A stretch of 36,880 bases of DNA from Methylobacterium phyllostachyos (GCF_900103445.1 NZ_FNHS01000027.1:1-36880), one strand, 5' to 3'; counted from the first letter of the stretch, positions 30,043 to 36,529 are shown. Numbers and translations: made by a program. The notes: generated by a model from the sequence alone, not told the origin.

Positions 30043-30324
30043 ATGCGTTTCGTGCCGGTATGTTGCCCGCACTGCGGGTTGTCGTTCAGCGTCGTCGTGT
30101 CCGACCGACACCGCTCTGCGCGCGTCGACCGGGACGCTTGGCGTGGGGTCTGCCCGCGCGCTTGCGAGGCCGTAGAGCCGCGGTTGTGCAACGACTTTCG
30201 TGCCGTGGTCATGTCGGTGCTGGGCGAAGGTGAAACGCCAGTACGCGTGGGCGAGAACCCTCCGAAGGAGCATAAGCGAAAGCCTGGGCCAGGTCGCGGC
30301 CACAAAGGAAAGATGATCGTCTAG
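30043..30324 (+). CDS. small Cys-containing protein, possible zinc ribbon
   Basis: 93 aa. The N-terminus has MRFVPVCCPHCGLSFSVVVS and later VCPRACEAVEPRLCNDFRAV, giving two Cys pairs as in zinc ribbons. The C-terminus is basic (HKRKPGPGRGHKGKMIV). It ends in the integrase remnant (the stop overlaps AGC 30323), so its original C-terminus may have been replaced. Weak ribosome site. Confidence 0.45.
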   Translation: MRFVPVCCPHCGLSFSVVVSDRHRSARVDRDAWRGVCPRACEAVEPRLCNDFRAVVMSVLGEGETPVRVGENPPKEHKRKPGPGRGHKGKMIV

Positions 30325-30406
30325 CCACCGGGATCCGAGGGCGGTGGTCGGGTACATTCGCCGAGCCAACGCTTTCGAAGGGCACAGCGACTTGGGGTTC
30401 TTGTAG
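30323..30406 (+). pseudogene. C-terminal fragment of an integrase, copy 2
   Basis: The 28 codons read SHRDPRAVVGYIRRANAFEG, HSDLGFL, then TAG. They align with the 29160-29245 fragment over the whole length. The flanks differ, so the two copies were placed separately or arose by duplication followed by divergence. The TAG is part of TAGGAGG, the ribosome site of the next gene. Confidence 0.55.
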
Positions 30407-30415
30407 GAGGTCGTG

Positions 30416-30703
30416 ATGGTCGGGCCCAACCTCGAACAAGCCGCGCAGGTCATTGCCGAGAACGTCGTCTCAGCGGTCGTTCGCGATCCGGCGTCACCCC
30501 TTCGAGATACGCCGATGGCCCGTGACGCCGCCATCACCGCAATCATGGTCGCGCTGCTCCGGATCATGCCGACCGACGACAGCAACCAGCTCGCGGACGC
30601 CTGCAATCGGGGTCTTGGCGAGCTGGCGATCATCGGCGCGCTTGGGCCGCTCGTTAATGCCGTCGATCCCGACGACGGATCGGTGACGATGCGAACGGAG
30701 TAG
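30416..30703 (+). CDS. small conserved-type protein, paralogue of 35188-35478
   Basis: 95 aa from ATG 30416 (GGAGG at five bases; a GTG at 30413 is possible). Blocks shared with the 35188 protein are (V)IA-NVVSA, LLR(I/V)(M/L)PTDD and VDPD-G-(x)TMR. The protein is helical and acidic. Both paralogues are preceded by the identical TAGGAGGTCG, so the leader was duplicated with the gene. Function unknown. Confidence 0.7.
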   Translation: MVGPNLEQAAQVIAENVVSAVVRDPASPLRDTPMARDAAITAIMVALLRIMPTDDSNQLADACNRGLGELAIIGALGPLVNAVDPDDGSVTMRTE

Positions 30704-30713
30704 GGGTGTGGGT

Positions 30714-30800
30714 CGGATCCCGTGATGACGTGGCTTGGCCCTATGCCGTTCAGCCGGAACGACGGGTGCGGTGTAGCGCAGGATCGTAAGGGTGTGGATG
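30714..30800. repeat. diverged direct repeat, left of the catalase/CsoR cassette
   Basis: Shares CGGATCCCGTGA-x-GACGTGG, x-TTGGCCCT or CGGCCCTGT, GCCGTTC and the GGTGTAGCGCA segment with 32289-32384 in the same orientation. The repeats are clearly diverged but collinear for about 90 bases. They flank the CsoR and catalase genes exactly. Confidence 0.55.
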
Positions 30801-30829
30801 CGGCGACTGCTGACGCGCGCAGCCTTCGC

Positions 30830-31156
30830 TCACAGCTTATACTGCATACCGACACGCAGCACGCGGATCATGTCTGCGAGGGCCGTCTCCCGGTCAGCAC
30901 CAGGCTTGGCCGCGACCCGTAGACCTGCTGATACATGCTCGCCGATAATTAACACAGCCACCTCCCGCAGGGCCGCGGTGAGGGCTGTGATCTGCTGGAT
31001 TTCGTCCAGGCAGTAGCGGTCATCTTCGATCATCCCGCGAAGTCCGCGGATCTGACCTTCGATCCGGTTTAGGCGCTGCACCAGAGGTCGCTTCGCCTGG
31101 TCGCTGCGCCTGAGCTGGATCCTGTCGCCGACGATCTCACCCTCAACATCACTCAC
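30830..31156 (-). CDS. CsoR-family metal/small-molecule regulator
   Basis: 108 aa from a GTG just inside the 12-bp inverted repeat. The family core RLNRIEGQIRGLRGMIEDDR (DUF156/CsoR fold) is followed by C49 (DRYCLDEIQQ) and H74 (IIGEHV). The third copper ligand of CsoR (Cys four residues after the His) is replaced by Gly78, so a classic Cu(I) site is incomplete; a FrmR/RcnR-like or redox role fits better. The N-terminus has about 20 extra residues. It lies downstream of the Mn-catalase gene on the same strand. Confidence 0.82.
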   Translation of the reverse strand: MSDVEGEIVGDRIQLRRSDQAKRPLVQRLNRIEGQIRGLRGMIEDDRYCLDEIQQITALTAALREVAVLIIGEHVSAGLRVAAKPGADRETALADMIRVLRVGMQYKL

Positions 31157-31162
31157 TGCAAA

Positions 31163-31218
31163 CCCGCCCCATCTCACGCTCAAGCCTAATATAGGTTGCA
31201 TACTGCAGATGGGGCGGG
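31163..31218. promoter_or_regulatory. 12-bp perfect inverted repeat upstream of the CsoR-like gene
   Basis: CCCGCCCCATCT (31163-31174) and AGATGGGGCGGG (31207-31218) enclose a 32-base AT-rich spacer containing TAATATAGGTTGCATACT. G/C-tract inverted repeats of this type are bound by CsoR/RcnR-family repressors, so autoregulation is likely. It also lies 11 bases past the catalase stop, so a terminator role by RNA folding is an alternative. Confidence 0.6.
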
Positions 31219-31229
31219 AAGTTCGTACC

Positions 31230-32087
31230 TCAGCCGATCTGCTGGGTCTCAGCCGCACTGTCCGGCCGTGCCGGACCGAGCACCGGCTCCTCGCCCATCG
31301 GCTTGTTCTGGAACACGCTGAACTGGCCCTTGCCATCGATCGACGGGCCACTGGTCCAACGGCCTTCGGCGGGCGCCGAGCCATCGTGCGCCGTTGCGTA
31401 GAAGTTGTAGTTGTTCTTCTGGTCCTCCTTCTCCTGCGGGAAGGAGTTCGGGATCGGCAGCGTGCCCTCGTGGCCACCCATCTCCTCAAGCACAGCCAAC
31501 CACTGCTGCTGGTGCATCGTGTCGCGAGCGATCATGAAGTGCAGCATGTCCTTCATGCCGGCATCATGCGCAGCGTTGTAGAGGCGCACAGCCAGGACAC
31601 GCCCTGTGCTTTCAGCAGCGACGTTGCAGTACATGTCAGCAGCGAGGTTGCCGCTGGCGTAGATGTGGCTCATGTCGAAGGGCACGCCCTCGCAGTTGGC
31701 TGGGAAGGCGGCCATGCCGGTCGACAGCAGGTGCCGGTGGAGCATGCCCTCGATGGTGTGGCGCGCGCTGCCACCGCCCATCACGGCGCCGACGACACCA
31801 TCAGCAGCACCCTCTTCTTGAAGGCTGGTCGGGGCCTTTTCCAGGTTCAGCGCGACGGCGGTGGCCAGCATTTCGACGTGGCCCATCTCCTCAGTGGCGG
31901 TGTGCAGGAGCATGTCACGGTACTTCGTCGTCGGGCCGCGGGCGCCCCAGGCCTGGAAGAAGTACTGCATGCAGACGCGGATCTCGCCCTCGATGCCACC
32001 GATCGCCTGCTGGAGCATGCGGGCGAAGATCGGGTCGGGGTTCTCGACTTTGACCGGGTACTGCAGGCGCTTGTCGAAGTAGAACAT
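31230..32087 (-). CDS. manganese catalase
   Basis: 285 aa from the ATG with GGAGCATCCTC upstream. It begins MFYFDKRLQYPVKVENPDPI and shows the dimanganese four-helix core: IGGIEGEIRVCMQYFFQAWG, TEEMGHVEMLATAVALNL (Glu/His ligands), SHIYASGNLAADMY and MKDMLHFMIARDTMHQQQW. It dismutates H2O2 without haem, useful under oxidative and desiccation stress. The C-terminal ~70 residues extend past the core as in larger members. It heads a cassette with the CsoR-like gene and is flanked by direct repeats. Confidence 0.93.
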   Translation of the reverse strand: MFYFDKRLQYPVKVENPDPIFARMLQQAIGGIEGEIRVCMQYFFQAWGARGPTTKYRDMLLHTATEEMGHVEMLATAVALNLEKAPTSLQEEGAADGVVGAVMGGGSARHTIEGMLHRHLLSTGMAAFPANCEGVPFDMSHIYASGNLAADMYCNVAAESTGRVLAVRLYNAAHDAGMKDMLHFMIARDTMHQQQWLAVLEEMGGHEGTLPIPNSFPQEKEDQKNNYNFYATAHDGSAPAEGRWTSGPSIDGKGQFSVFQNKPMGEEPVLGPARPDSAAETQQIG

Positions 32088-32438
32088 GAGGATGCTCCTA
32101 GATCGGTGCTGCGCCGAGGTGGCGAGCTTGGCAGGTACTCCGGTGGAGCATCTGATCCGATCCCTGGGCAACCGTGCCCATGCGGGTTGGTTCAGTCGCC
32201 GATTGAGAAATTGGCGGCCCAGCCGACATCAGCGGCCATTGGCGTATGCCCGTATGGATGGAGCGTGTGCGCAGGCGCTGATGCGGGCCGGATCCCGTGA
32301 CGACGTGGTTCGGCCCTGTGCCGTTCGGCCTGGGGCCGGAGCGACGCACACGGTGTAGCGCAAGGCCGCGAGGGTGCCAGTGTGAGGATTGGTGAGCAGG
32401 GCCAACTCACTGCCACCAATCACCGAGAGTGCTAAGCC
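32088..32438. other. intergenic with second copy of the direct repeat
   Basis: About 350 bases between the catalase and the next leftward gene. The 32289-32384 stretch is the collinear partner of 30714-30800. The rest should hold the catalase promoter (the 5' region from about 32088 to 32200), but I cannot point to -35/-10 boxes. Open frames here are poor. Confidence 0.5.
32289..32384. repeat. diverged direct repeat, right of the catalase/CsoR cassette
   Basis: Same orientation as 30714-30800, with matching blocks CGGATCCCGTGACGACGTGG, CCCTGTGCCGTTC and GGTGTAGCGCAAGG. The copy has an additional GC-rich insertion (TGGGGCCGGAGC region). Spacing between copies is about 1.57 kb, the length of the catalase-CsoR segment. 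Confidence 0.55.
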
Positions 32439-32690
32439 TCAATCCTCGGGCGTGACGCAGGTCCCCATGAACGCTTTCCGTTCGGGCCCATTCTTGAGCT
32501 TTTGAGTGTCGGCCTGCTGTCGGCATCGATCGAGTACCGCCGGATCGATGGCTGATGCTGCCCCCTCGCCGGTCGCTGTCGTGCCCGACGCAGGCTGCCG
32601 AGGCCGCTCAGCTGTGCTCTGCGCGTGTCCTGCGGCAGGAAGGTAGGCGACGCTGACCAGAGCAGCGACGAGCGCGAGCGAGCGGCGCAT
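32439..32690 (-). CDS. small exported PsiF-like protein
   Basis: 83 aa from ATG 32690 (MRRSLALVAALVSVAYLPAA signal); a TTG two codons upstream is less likely. A Ser/Thr/Gly-rich linker leads to DRCRQQADTQKLKNGPERKA, FMGTCVTPED, matching the psiF-type Cys-A-x-L-K-x-R-xxFM-x-C pattern. A similar protein is at 12865. It starts two bases after the stop of the 58-aa gene upstream. Confidence 0.6.
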   Translation of the reverse strand: MRRSLALVAALVSVAYLPAAGHAQSTAERPRQPASGTTATGEGAASAIDPAVLDRCRQQADTQKLKNGPERKAFMGTCVTPED

Positions 32691-32692
32691 GG

Positions 32693-32869
32693 TCAAGCCA
32701 GTCCATCCTTGGCCGCCTCGTTCGGATCGTCGGGCTTGCTCTCTGCCTCTTTGACTGGGTCCTTGCTTTCGGGTTCGCTGCCGGTCGTCGGGTTCGGCAC
32801 GTTGACGTTCCGGATCGGCACCGTCGGCGGCACTACGCTTACACCTGATGGCTTTTCCGTCTCAGCCAT
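32693..32869 (-). CDS. 58-aa acidic disordered protein
   Basis: The frame MAETEKPSGVSVVPPTVPIR, NVNVPNPTTGSEPESKDPVK, then EAESKPDDPNEAAKDGLA is open from ATG 32869 to TGA 32693-32695. It is hydrophilic, Pro/Glu/Asp/Lys-rich, with no hydrophobic core, so probably disordered. The stop is two bases before the start of the PsiF-like gene, so the pair is one operon. Disordered hydrophilic proteins are found among desiccation-protection factors, but no such role is shown here. Confidence 0.55.
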   Translation of the reverse strand: MAETEKPSGVSVVPPTVPIRNVNVPNPTTGSEPESKDPVKEAESKPDDPNEAAKDGLA

Positions 32870-33011
32870 GGCCTTGCCGCTCCCCGTGATGCTGAGCCGT
32901 CGCGCGGACCAGCGACCCGCCCGAAGGCTTAAGGGTCGCAGATCCTACGCATTTGGCAATCAGGGCCGAGAGATGACGATCGTCTCAACCTTTGTCAGCG
33001 CCGCGATCGGC

Positions 33012-33287
33012 TCACTTACCGCCACCGCCACCCTGGGGCAGGGGCCGCTCCGGCTGGCCGGCGTTCCCACCAGCCGCAGAGTTGTTCGTCACGGTGTCAG
33101 CGGGCTGGCCGGTCGGAGTTCCCGTCACAGTGGCCGGGGCACCCGTTGAACCGGGCTGCGGTGCAGCGACGCCAGACGCACCAGGGGCAGTCGCTGTCGG
33201 CGGTGTTGCCGCTGGAGCTTGTGCGAAGGCTGGGCCTGCGAAGAGCAGCATGAATGGAATGGCTGTGATGACAGTGCGCTGACGCAT
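33012..33287 (-). CDS. small exported Ala/Pro/Gly-rich protein
   Basis: 91 aa with a signal peptide (MRQRTVITAIPFMLLFAGPA, cleaved near AFAQ). The mature part is low-complexity (ATPPTATAPGASGVAAPQPG, then TNNSAAGGNAGQPERP, QGGGGGK), probably extended in the periplasm or surface. GGAGAG before the ATG is a good ribosome site. A candidate stress-sigma promoter lies just upstream (33316-33342). Confidence 0.6.
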   Translation of the reverse strand: MRQRTVITAIPFMLLFAGPAFAQAPAATPPTATAPGASGVAAPQPGSTGAPATVTGTPTGQPADTVTNNSAAGGNAGQPERPLPQGGGGGK

Positions 33288-33315
33288 CGGGCTCTCCGTG
33301 TCGAAGAACGCCAGT

Positions 33316-33342
33316 AACGCACACGTGAGCAGAAACGTTTCC
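33316..33342 (-). promoter_or_regulatory. candidate EcfG-type promoter
   Basis: Read on the minus strand, GGAAAC (33337-33342), 17 bases, then CGTT (33316-33319) resembles the alphaproteobacterial general-stress sigma motif (GGAAC-N16-18-CGTT). The 5' untranslated region would be about 20-25 bases for the gene at 33287. The -35 differs by one inserted A. Confidence 0.35.
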
Positions 33343-33548
33343 CTCAGTAGACTGAGTCAACCATTTTGGCCCGACGATCTAAGCCTAGAGACAGGTCTTA
33401 CTTATGAACGTGCGGAACGCGCCGGCCGCGCGTGAACGGGGAGAACACGGCAACCGGCGCGCTCGCAGGCAGGAGCGCGAGGGCGCTCAACCGCTGCGAT
33501 ACAGGGGGAAGGGGGATCGGAGCCGGAAAGATCCGTAGCGCCTTGCTA
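33343..33548. other. intergenic region between convergent signals, no gene seen
   Basis: Contains GC-rich sequence and short purine-rich runs (GGGGGAAGGGGGATCGG near 33500-33520). Open frames on either strand are not protein-like. No terminator is clear for the MucR-like gene ending at 33549. Confidence 0.35.
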
Positions 33549-34070
33549 CTATCCCTCAGCAGCCTCCTTGGCCTTACGCGGACGACCAGCAGCACGCTTC
33601 GGCTTGTCGGAGACCGTGTCGACCGGCTGAGCGGGCTTCGGAGCAGCCTTCTTGCGCTGCTGTCCCAAGCCAAAGCTTTTGGCGAGTGCTGAGCGTGCTT
33701 CGGAATAACTGGCAGCGGTTGAAGGATAATCCCGCGGCAAACCGAAGCGCTCTCGGTACTGCTCTATCGTCAGACCGGCGCCGGTGAGGTGGCGCTTTAG
33801 CGTCTTGTACGGCTTGCCGTCGATGAAGCTGATCAGCGCATCTGGGGTGATGGACTTGCGGATCTGAGCAGGGGTCAGTTTCTGGGGCGTTGGTGCTTCA
33901 GCCGGAGCACCCCGGCCGAGCCCTGTGAGCGCAGCGTGCACGCTAGCGAGTAGGTCCGGCATATCACCCGGTCTGACAGAGTTTTTCGACACGTAGGCTG
34001 AGACGATGGCCGTCGTCAGATCAAGGAAATCGAGCACTTGACCCTCGATTGTTTCTGCGTTGTTATCCAC
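33549..34070 (-). CDS. MucR/Ros-family transcriptional regulator
   Basis: 173 aa. It shows the Ros/MucR architecture: N-terminal acidic helices (TTAIVSAYVSKNSVRPGDMP), a central DNA-binding region (LISFIDGKPYKTLKRHLTGA, GLTIEQYRERFGLPRDYP) and SYSEARSALAKSFGLG. The Cys residues of the classical zinc finger are absent, as in the Ml-type MucR members of Mesorhizobium. A C-terminal AT-hook-like GRPRK (162-166) is added. MucR proteins silence AT-rich DNA and control envelope, motility and transfer genes. The upstream region is AT-rich, consistent with autoregulation. Confidence 0.85.
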   Translation of the reverse strand: MDNNAETIEGQVLDFLDLTTAIVSAYVSKNSVRPGDMPDLLASVHAALTGLGRGAPAEAPTPQKLTPAQIRKSITPDALISFIDGKPYKTLKRHLTGAGLTIEQYRERFGLPRDYPSTAASYSEARSALAKSFGLGQQRKKAAPKPAQPVDTVSDKPKRAAGRPRKAKEAAEG

Positions 34071-34241
34071 GGCCCACCTGATTTTTGATAGAACAGCACA
34101 ATCTGTCGTCGCGCGGTAAAACGCAATCCATTATATTGAGGATGGTCTCACATTATCGCACTGCGCCTTAGGTCGTCGTCTGCCTTCGCATGCCCCTACC
34201 GCCCCACCCCCAGCCCGTCTCCGTGACTTGAAGGGTTGCCG

Positions 34242-35060
34242 ATGACCAAGTGCAAGCCAAAGGCGAAGGTGCCTGAGCCGAAGCGCGAGCCCAATGCGCA
34301 GGAGCGCGTCGCGATCGAACGGGCGAAAATCTACTGCCGCGGCCGGACCCAACCCCTCACCTATGAGGTCAAGAAGATCGAGGGCGGCGACATCACGATA
34401 GACGTGCCGCACAACGATTGGGGCGGGTACGAGGTCGTGCACCGCGCCACCTTCGGCACCGTCTCGTCTGAGTTCGCCAACCGGATGGGCGGACAGGTCG
34501 GGGAAGTCATGCGCAACCCCGGTGAGAAGATGCCGGGCCAGGAACAGATCAACGCTGGCATCGCGGCCGTTGCCGGTATCGCCCCGGAGAACGAGGCGGA
34601 GACCATGCTGGCCGTGCAGATGCTCGGCACCCACTCGCTCGCGATGGACATGCTGTCCAAGGCCAAGTGCGCGACTACTCCCGAGCACCTTGAGCGGTTC
34701 GGCACCCTCGCGACCAAGATGCTGCGAACCTACACGACGCAGCTTGAAGCTCTCGCCAAGATCCGCCGCGGCGGCGCACAGAAGGTTACAGTTGAGCATG
34801 TCCATGTCTACTCGAGCGGCCAAGCCATCGTTGGCAACGTCACCGGGGGACCGGGAGGGACCGGAGGGGGCCGCCTCGAAAATGCCGGCCAACCCCATGC
34901 ACCCGCCCTCACTGGACCGGCAGCCCTTGCCCTTCAGGCTGATCCCTCGATGCTGCGCCAAGACGCGGGCCGGGACCCCGTGTATGTCACCGGCCGTGAG
35001 GGGGAAGAAGCGATGCCGGATGCACGGCGGGGCCAATGGGATCGGGGCTCCGAAGGGTGA
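34242..35060 (+). CDS. hypothetical protein, 3' part overlaps another gene
   Basis: 272 aa from ATG 34242 (AAGGG upstream). The N-terminus is basic (MTKCKPKAKVPEPKREPNAQ, ERVAIERAKIYCRG); the middle is helical with FANRMGGQVGEVMRNPGEKM and HSLAMDMLSKAKCATTPEHL, and KMLRTYTTQLEALAKIRRGG leads to KVTVEHVHVYSSGQAIVGN. The last ~60 residues are Gly/Pro/Ala-rich and read through the start of the HGG gene in another frame. The central part is typical of a protein from phage/plasmid regions of the order; function unknown. Confidence 0.68.
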   Translation: MTKCKPKAKVPEPKREPNAQERVAIERAKIYCRGRTQPLTYEVKKIEGGDITIDVPHNDWGGYEVVHRATFGTVSSEFANRMGGQVGEVMRNPGEKMPGQEQINAGIAAVAGIAPENEAETMLAVQMLGTHSLAMDMLSKAKCATTPEHLERFGTLATKMLRTYTTQLEALAKIRRGGAQKVTVEHVHVYSSGQAIVGNVTGGPGGTGGGRLENAGQPHAPALTGPAALALQADPSMLRQDAGRDPVYVTGREGEEAMPDARRGQWDRGSEG

Positions 35061-35175
35061 GCGGAACGGCTCCTATCGGACCGGGCTGCACACGGCCGAG
35101 ATGGTCGAGCTGCGCCGCGAGGTCAGCCGCATGGTCCGCATATCCAATGCCGCGATCCGCGCGGGTCTCGGATAG
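34882..35175 (+). CDS. HGG-GAPKG-type protein overlapping the previous gene
   Basis: 97 aa from ATG 34882 in a different frame from the preceding gene, overlapping it by 179 bases. It carries the hallmark MHGGANGIGAPKGERNGSYR after a Cys-containing N-terminal block (CCAKTRAGTPCMSPAVRGKK, RCRMHGG), seen in many alphaproteobacterial accessory genes. The motif resembles those of small DNA-associated proteins of phage and plasmid origin. Its end (MVRISNAAIRAGLG) has GGATAGGAGG, giving the ribosome site of the next gene. Confidence 0.65.
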   Translation: MPANPMHPPSLDRQPLPFRLIPRCCAKTRAGTPCMSPAVRGKKRCRMHGGANGIGAPKGERNGSYRTGLHTAEMVELRREVSRMVRISNAAIRAGLG

Positions 35176-35187
35176 GAGGTCGAACAG

Positions 35188-35478
35188 ATGTCGGGGTACG
35201 ATGCTCAAGCTGCGGCGCATGTCATCGCCGGGAACGTCGTTTCAGCCTACGCGCGGGAGCGCCCTGGCCTCGACACGATCGGAGCTACGGTGCGGGATAT
35301 CGCCATGGCCGAGCTGATGCGGACGCTGCTGCGCGTCCTGCCGACAGATGACGGCATGTTGCTGGCGACGGTCTGCAACTTCGCTCTAGAAGATGCTCTC
35401 GGCGCCATGGACCCCGGCGGACCGCGCGTCGAGTCGGTGGACCCGGATACCGGCGTCCCGACAATGCGGCTGCCGTGA
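35188..35478 (+). CDS. small conserved-type protein, paralogue of 30416-30703
   Basis: 96 aa from ATG 35188 (AGGAGG nine bases upstream). MSGYDAQAAAHVIAGNVVSA, LLRVLPTDDGMLLATVCNFA and VDPDTGVPTMRLP align with the 30416 protein. Helical, acidic; no TM. Terminated by the hairpin at 35494. It follows the HGG protein by 12 bases, likely in the same operon. Confidence 0.72.
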   Translation: MSGYDAQAAAHVIAGNVVSAYARERPGLDTIGATVRDIAMAELMRTLLRVLPTDDGMLLATVCNFALEDALGAMDPGGPRVESVDPDTGVPTMRLP

Positions 35479-35493
35479 TGAAACTCCGGCAGA

Positions 35494-35530
35494 GGGGGTG
35501 TTAATCCGCCACCCCCTTGGGGTTTTGGAA
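35494..35530 (+). terminator. rho-independent-type terminator
   Basis: GGGGGTG (35494-35500) and CACCCCC (35510-35516) form a perfect 7-bp stem with loop TTAATCCGC; TTGGGGTTTTGG follows. It is 16 bases beyond the stop of the 35188 gene. Confidence 0.65.
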
Positions 35531-35589
35531 GCCGCATCGCGGGTGCGCGCGGCAGTCGCTTGGTTCCTCCCGGCCGATAGCATGCAGGG

Positions 35590-35604
35590 TGTCCAAAATG
35601 GACA
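35590..35604. promoter_or_regulatory. TGTCCA-AAA-TGGACA palindrome
   Basis: A perfect 6-bp inverted repeat with a three-base spacer, overlapping the ATG at 35598. A translational or transcriptional operator is possible. It precedes a gene cut off by the IS insertion. Confidence 0.35.
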
Positions 35605-35664
35605 AAGCAGTACAACCCGTACACCTGAAAAAGAGGCGGCAAACCGAACAATCCGAACACCTAG
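35598..35664 (+). pseudogene. 5' fragment of a gene interrupted by the IS stack
   Basis: ATG 35598 starts MDKAVQPVHLKKRRQTEQSE, basic and protein-like, and runs into the CTAG at 35661-35664 and the IS5 element. The downstream part is not on this side of the element. It may be the N-terminus of a DNA-binding or regulatory protein; too short to name. The IS701 copy behind the IS5 element is the second part of the interruption. Confidence 0.35.
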
Positions 35665-36525
35665 AGGCTGTTATGGACCTGGGTCGGGCTGATGCTCAGA
35701 TGAGCGGGGATGAGCCCGACCCGCAAGCCGTATCCGTCCGATGTTTCCGATGAGGAGTGGGCGCTGGTTGCGCCCTACCTGACGCTGCTGCGTGAAGATG
35801 CCGGTCAGCGTGAGCACGCGTTGCGCGAGGTGTTCAACGGGCTGCGCTACGTGGTCAGGAGCGGCTGCCCGTGGCGGCTGATGCCCCACGACCTGCCGCC
35901 CTGGTTTGCCGTGTATCAGCAGGCCCAGCGCTGGCTGGCGGCCGGCTGTTTCGAGCAACTGGCCGAGGATCTGCGTGCGGTACTGCGCATGGCGGCCGGT
36001 CGTTCACCGGAGCCGAGCGCGGCCGTGCTCGACAGCCGGACCTTGCGCTCCTCACCCGAGAGTGGCGAGCGGGCCGGCTACGATGGAGCCAAGCGCAAGA
36101 GGGGCTCGAAGCTGCACATGGCGGTGGATACCCTCGGCCATCTCCTGGCGCTGCACGTCACGCCCGCCGATGCCGATGATCGGGCTCAGGTCGGCCGGCT
36201 GGCCAAGGCCGTGCAGGCGGCCACGGGCGAGAGCGTCGAGGTCGCTTTCGTCGATCAGGGCTACACAGGTGAGAAGCCGGCCGCGGCAGCCCACGAGCAC
36301 GGCATCGAACTGGAGGTGGTGAAGTTGCCTGAGGCCAAGCGCGGCTTCGTGCTCCTGCCCCGCCGCTGGGTCGTCGAACGCTCCTTTGCCTGGGCGACCC
36401 GCTTCCGCAGGCTCGTCAAAGATTACGAGCGCTATGCAAGCACCCTGGCAGACCTCCACCTCGTCGCTTTCGTCTGCCTTATGCTCAGACAGGCCGCTCA
36501 ACTCGCCACAGATTCATAACAGCCT
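35665..36525 (+). mobile_element. intact IS5-family insertion sequence
   Basis: 861 bp with terminal inverted repeats beginning AGGCTGTTATG at both ends (35665 on plus, 36525 on minus), continuing with mismatches. CTAG lies on both sides (35661-35664, 36526-36529), fitting a four-base YTAR-type target duplication. It carries one intact transposase gene. The right CTAG directly abuts the IS701 end at 36530. Confidence 0.9.
35710..36519 (+). CDS. IS5-family transposase
   Basis: 269 aa, complete. N-terminal DUF4096-type region (SDEEWALVAPYLTLLREDAG, LRYVVRSGCPWRLMPHDLPP) and a DDE catalytic core: VLDSRTLRSS (first Asp), VAFVDQGYTG (second Asp) and WVVERSFAW (Glu). Full-length, with no stop or frameshift, so the element may still move. 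The gene ends six bases before the right terminus. Confidence 0.95.
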   Translation: MSPTRKPYPSDVSDEEWALVAPYLTLLREDAGQREHALREVFNGLRYVVRSGCPWRLMPHDLPPWFAVYQQAQRWLAAGCFEQLAEDLRAVLRMAAGRSPEPSAAVLDSRTLRSSPESGERAGYDGAKRKRGSKLHMAVDTLGHLLALHVTPADADDRAQVGRLAKAVQAATGESVEVAFVDQGYTGEKPAAAAHEHGIELEVVKLPEAKRGFVLLPRRWVVERSFAWATRFRRLVKDYERYASTLADLHLVAFVCLMLRQAAQLATDS

Positions 36526-36529
36526 CTAG

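Noticed and set aside
29779..30855. 358-codon minus-strand open frame across several rightward genes
   Set aside because: Covers the antisense of PhyH remnant, Cys gene and the 30416 gene; composition is low-quality Ser/Arg-rich and no domain is seen.
31163..31218. Inverted repeat as a simple terminator of the catalase gene
   Set aside because: The 32-base spacer and lack of a T-tract make an intrinsic terminator less likely than an operator, although it cannot be excluded.
31209..32300. 363-codon plus-strand open frame opposite Mn catalase
   Set aside because: It is antisense to a certain gene (Mn catalase) and has no recognisable features.
34131..35036. 301-codon minus-strand frame opposite the 34242 gene
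   Set aside because: Arg/Leu/His-rich antisense shadow; the plus-strand gene has a ribosome site and protein-like sequence.
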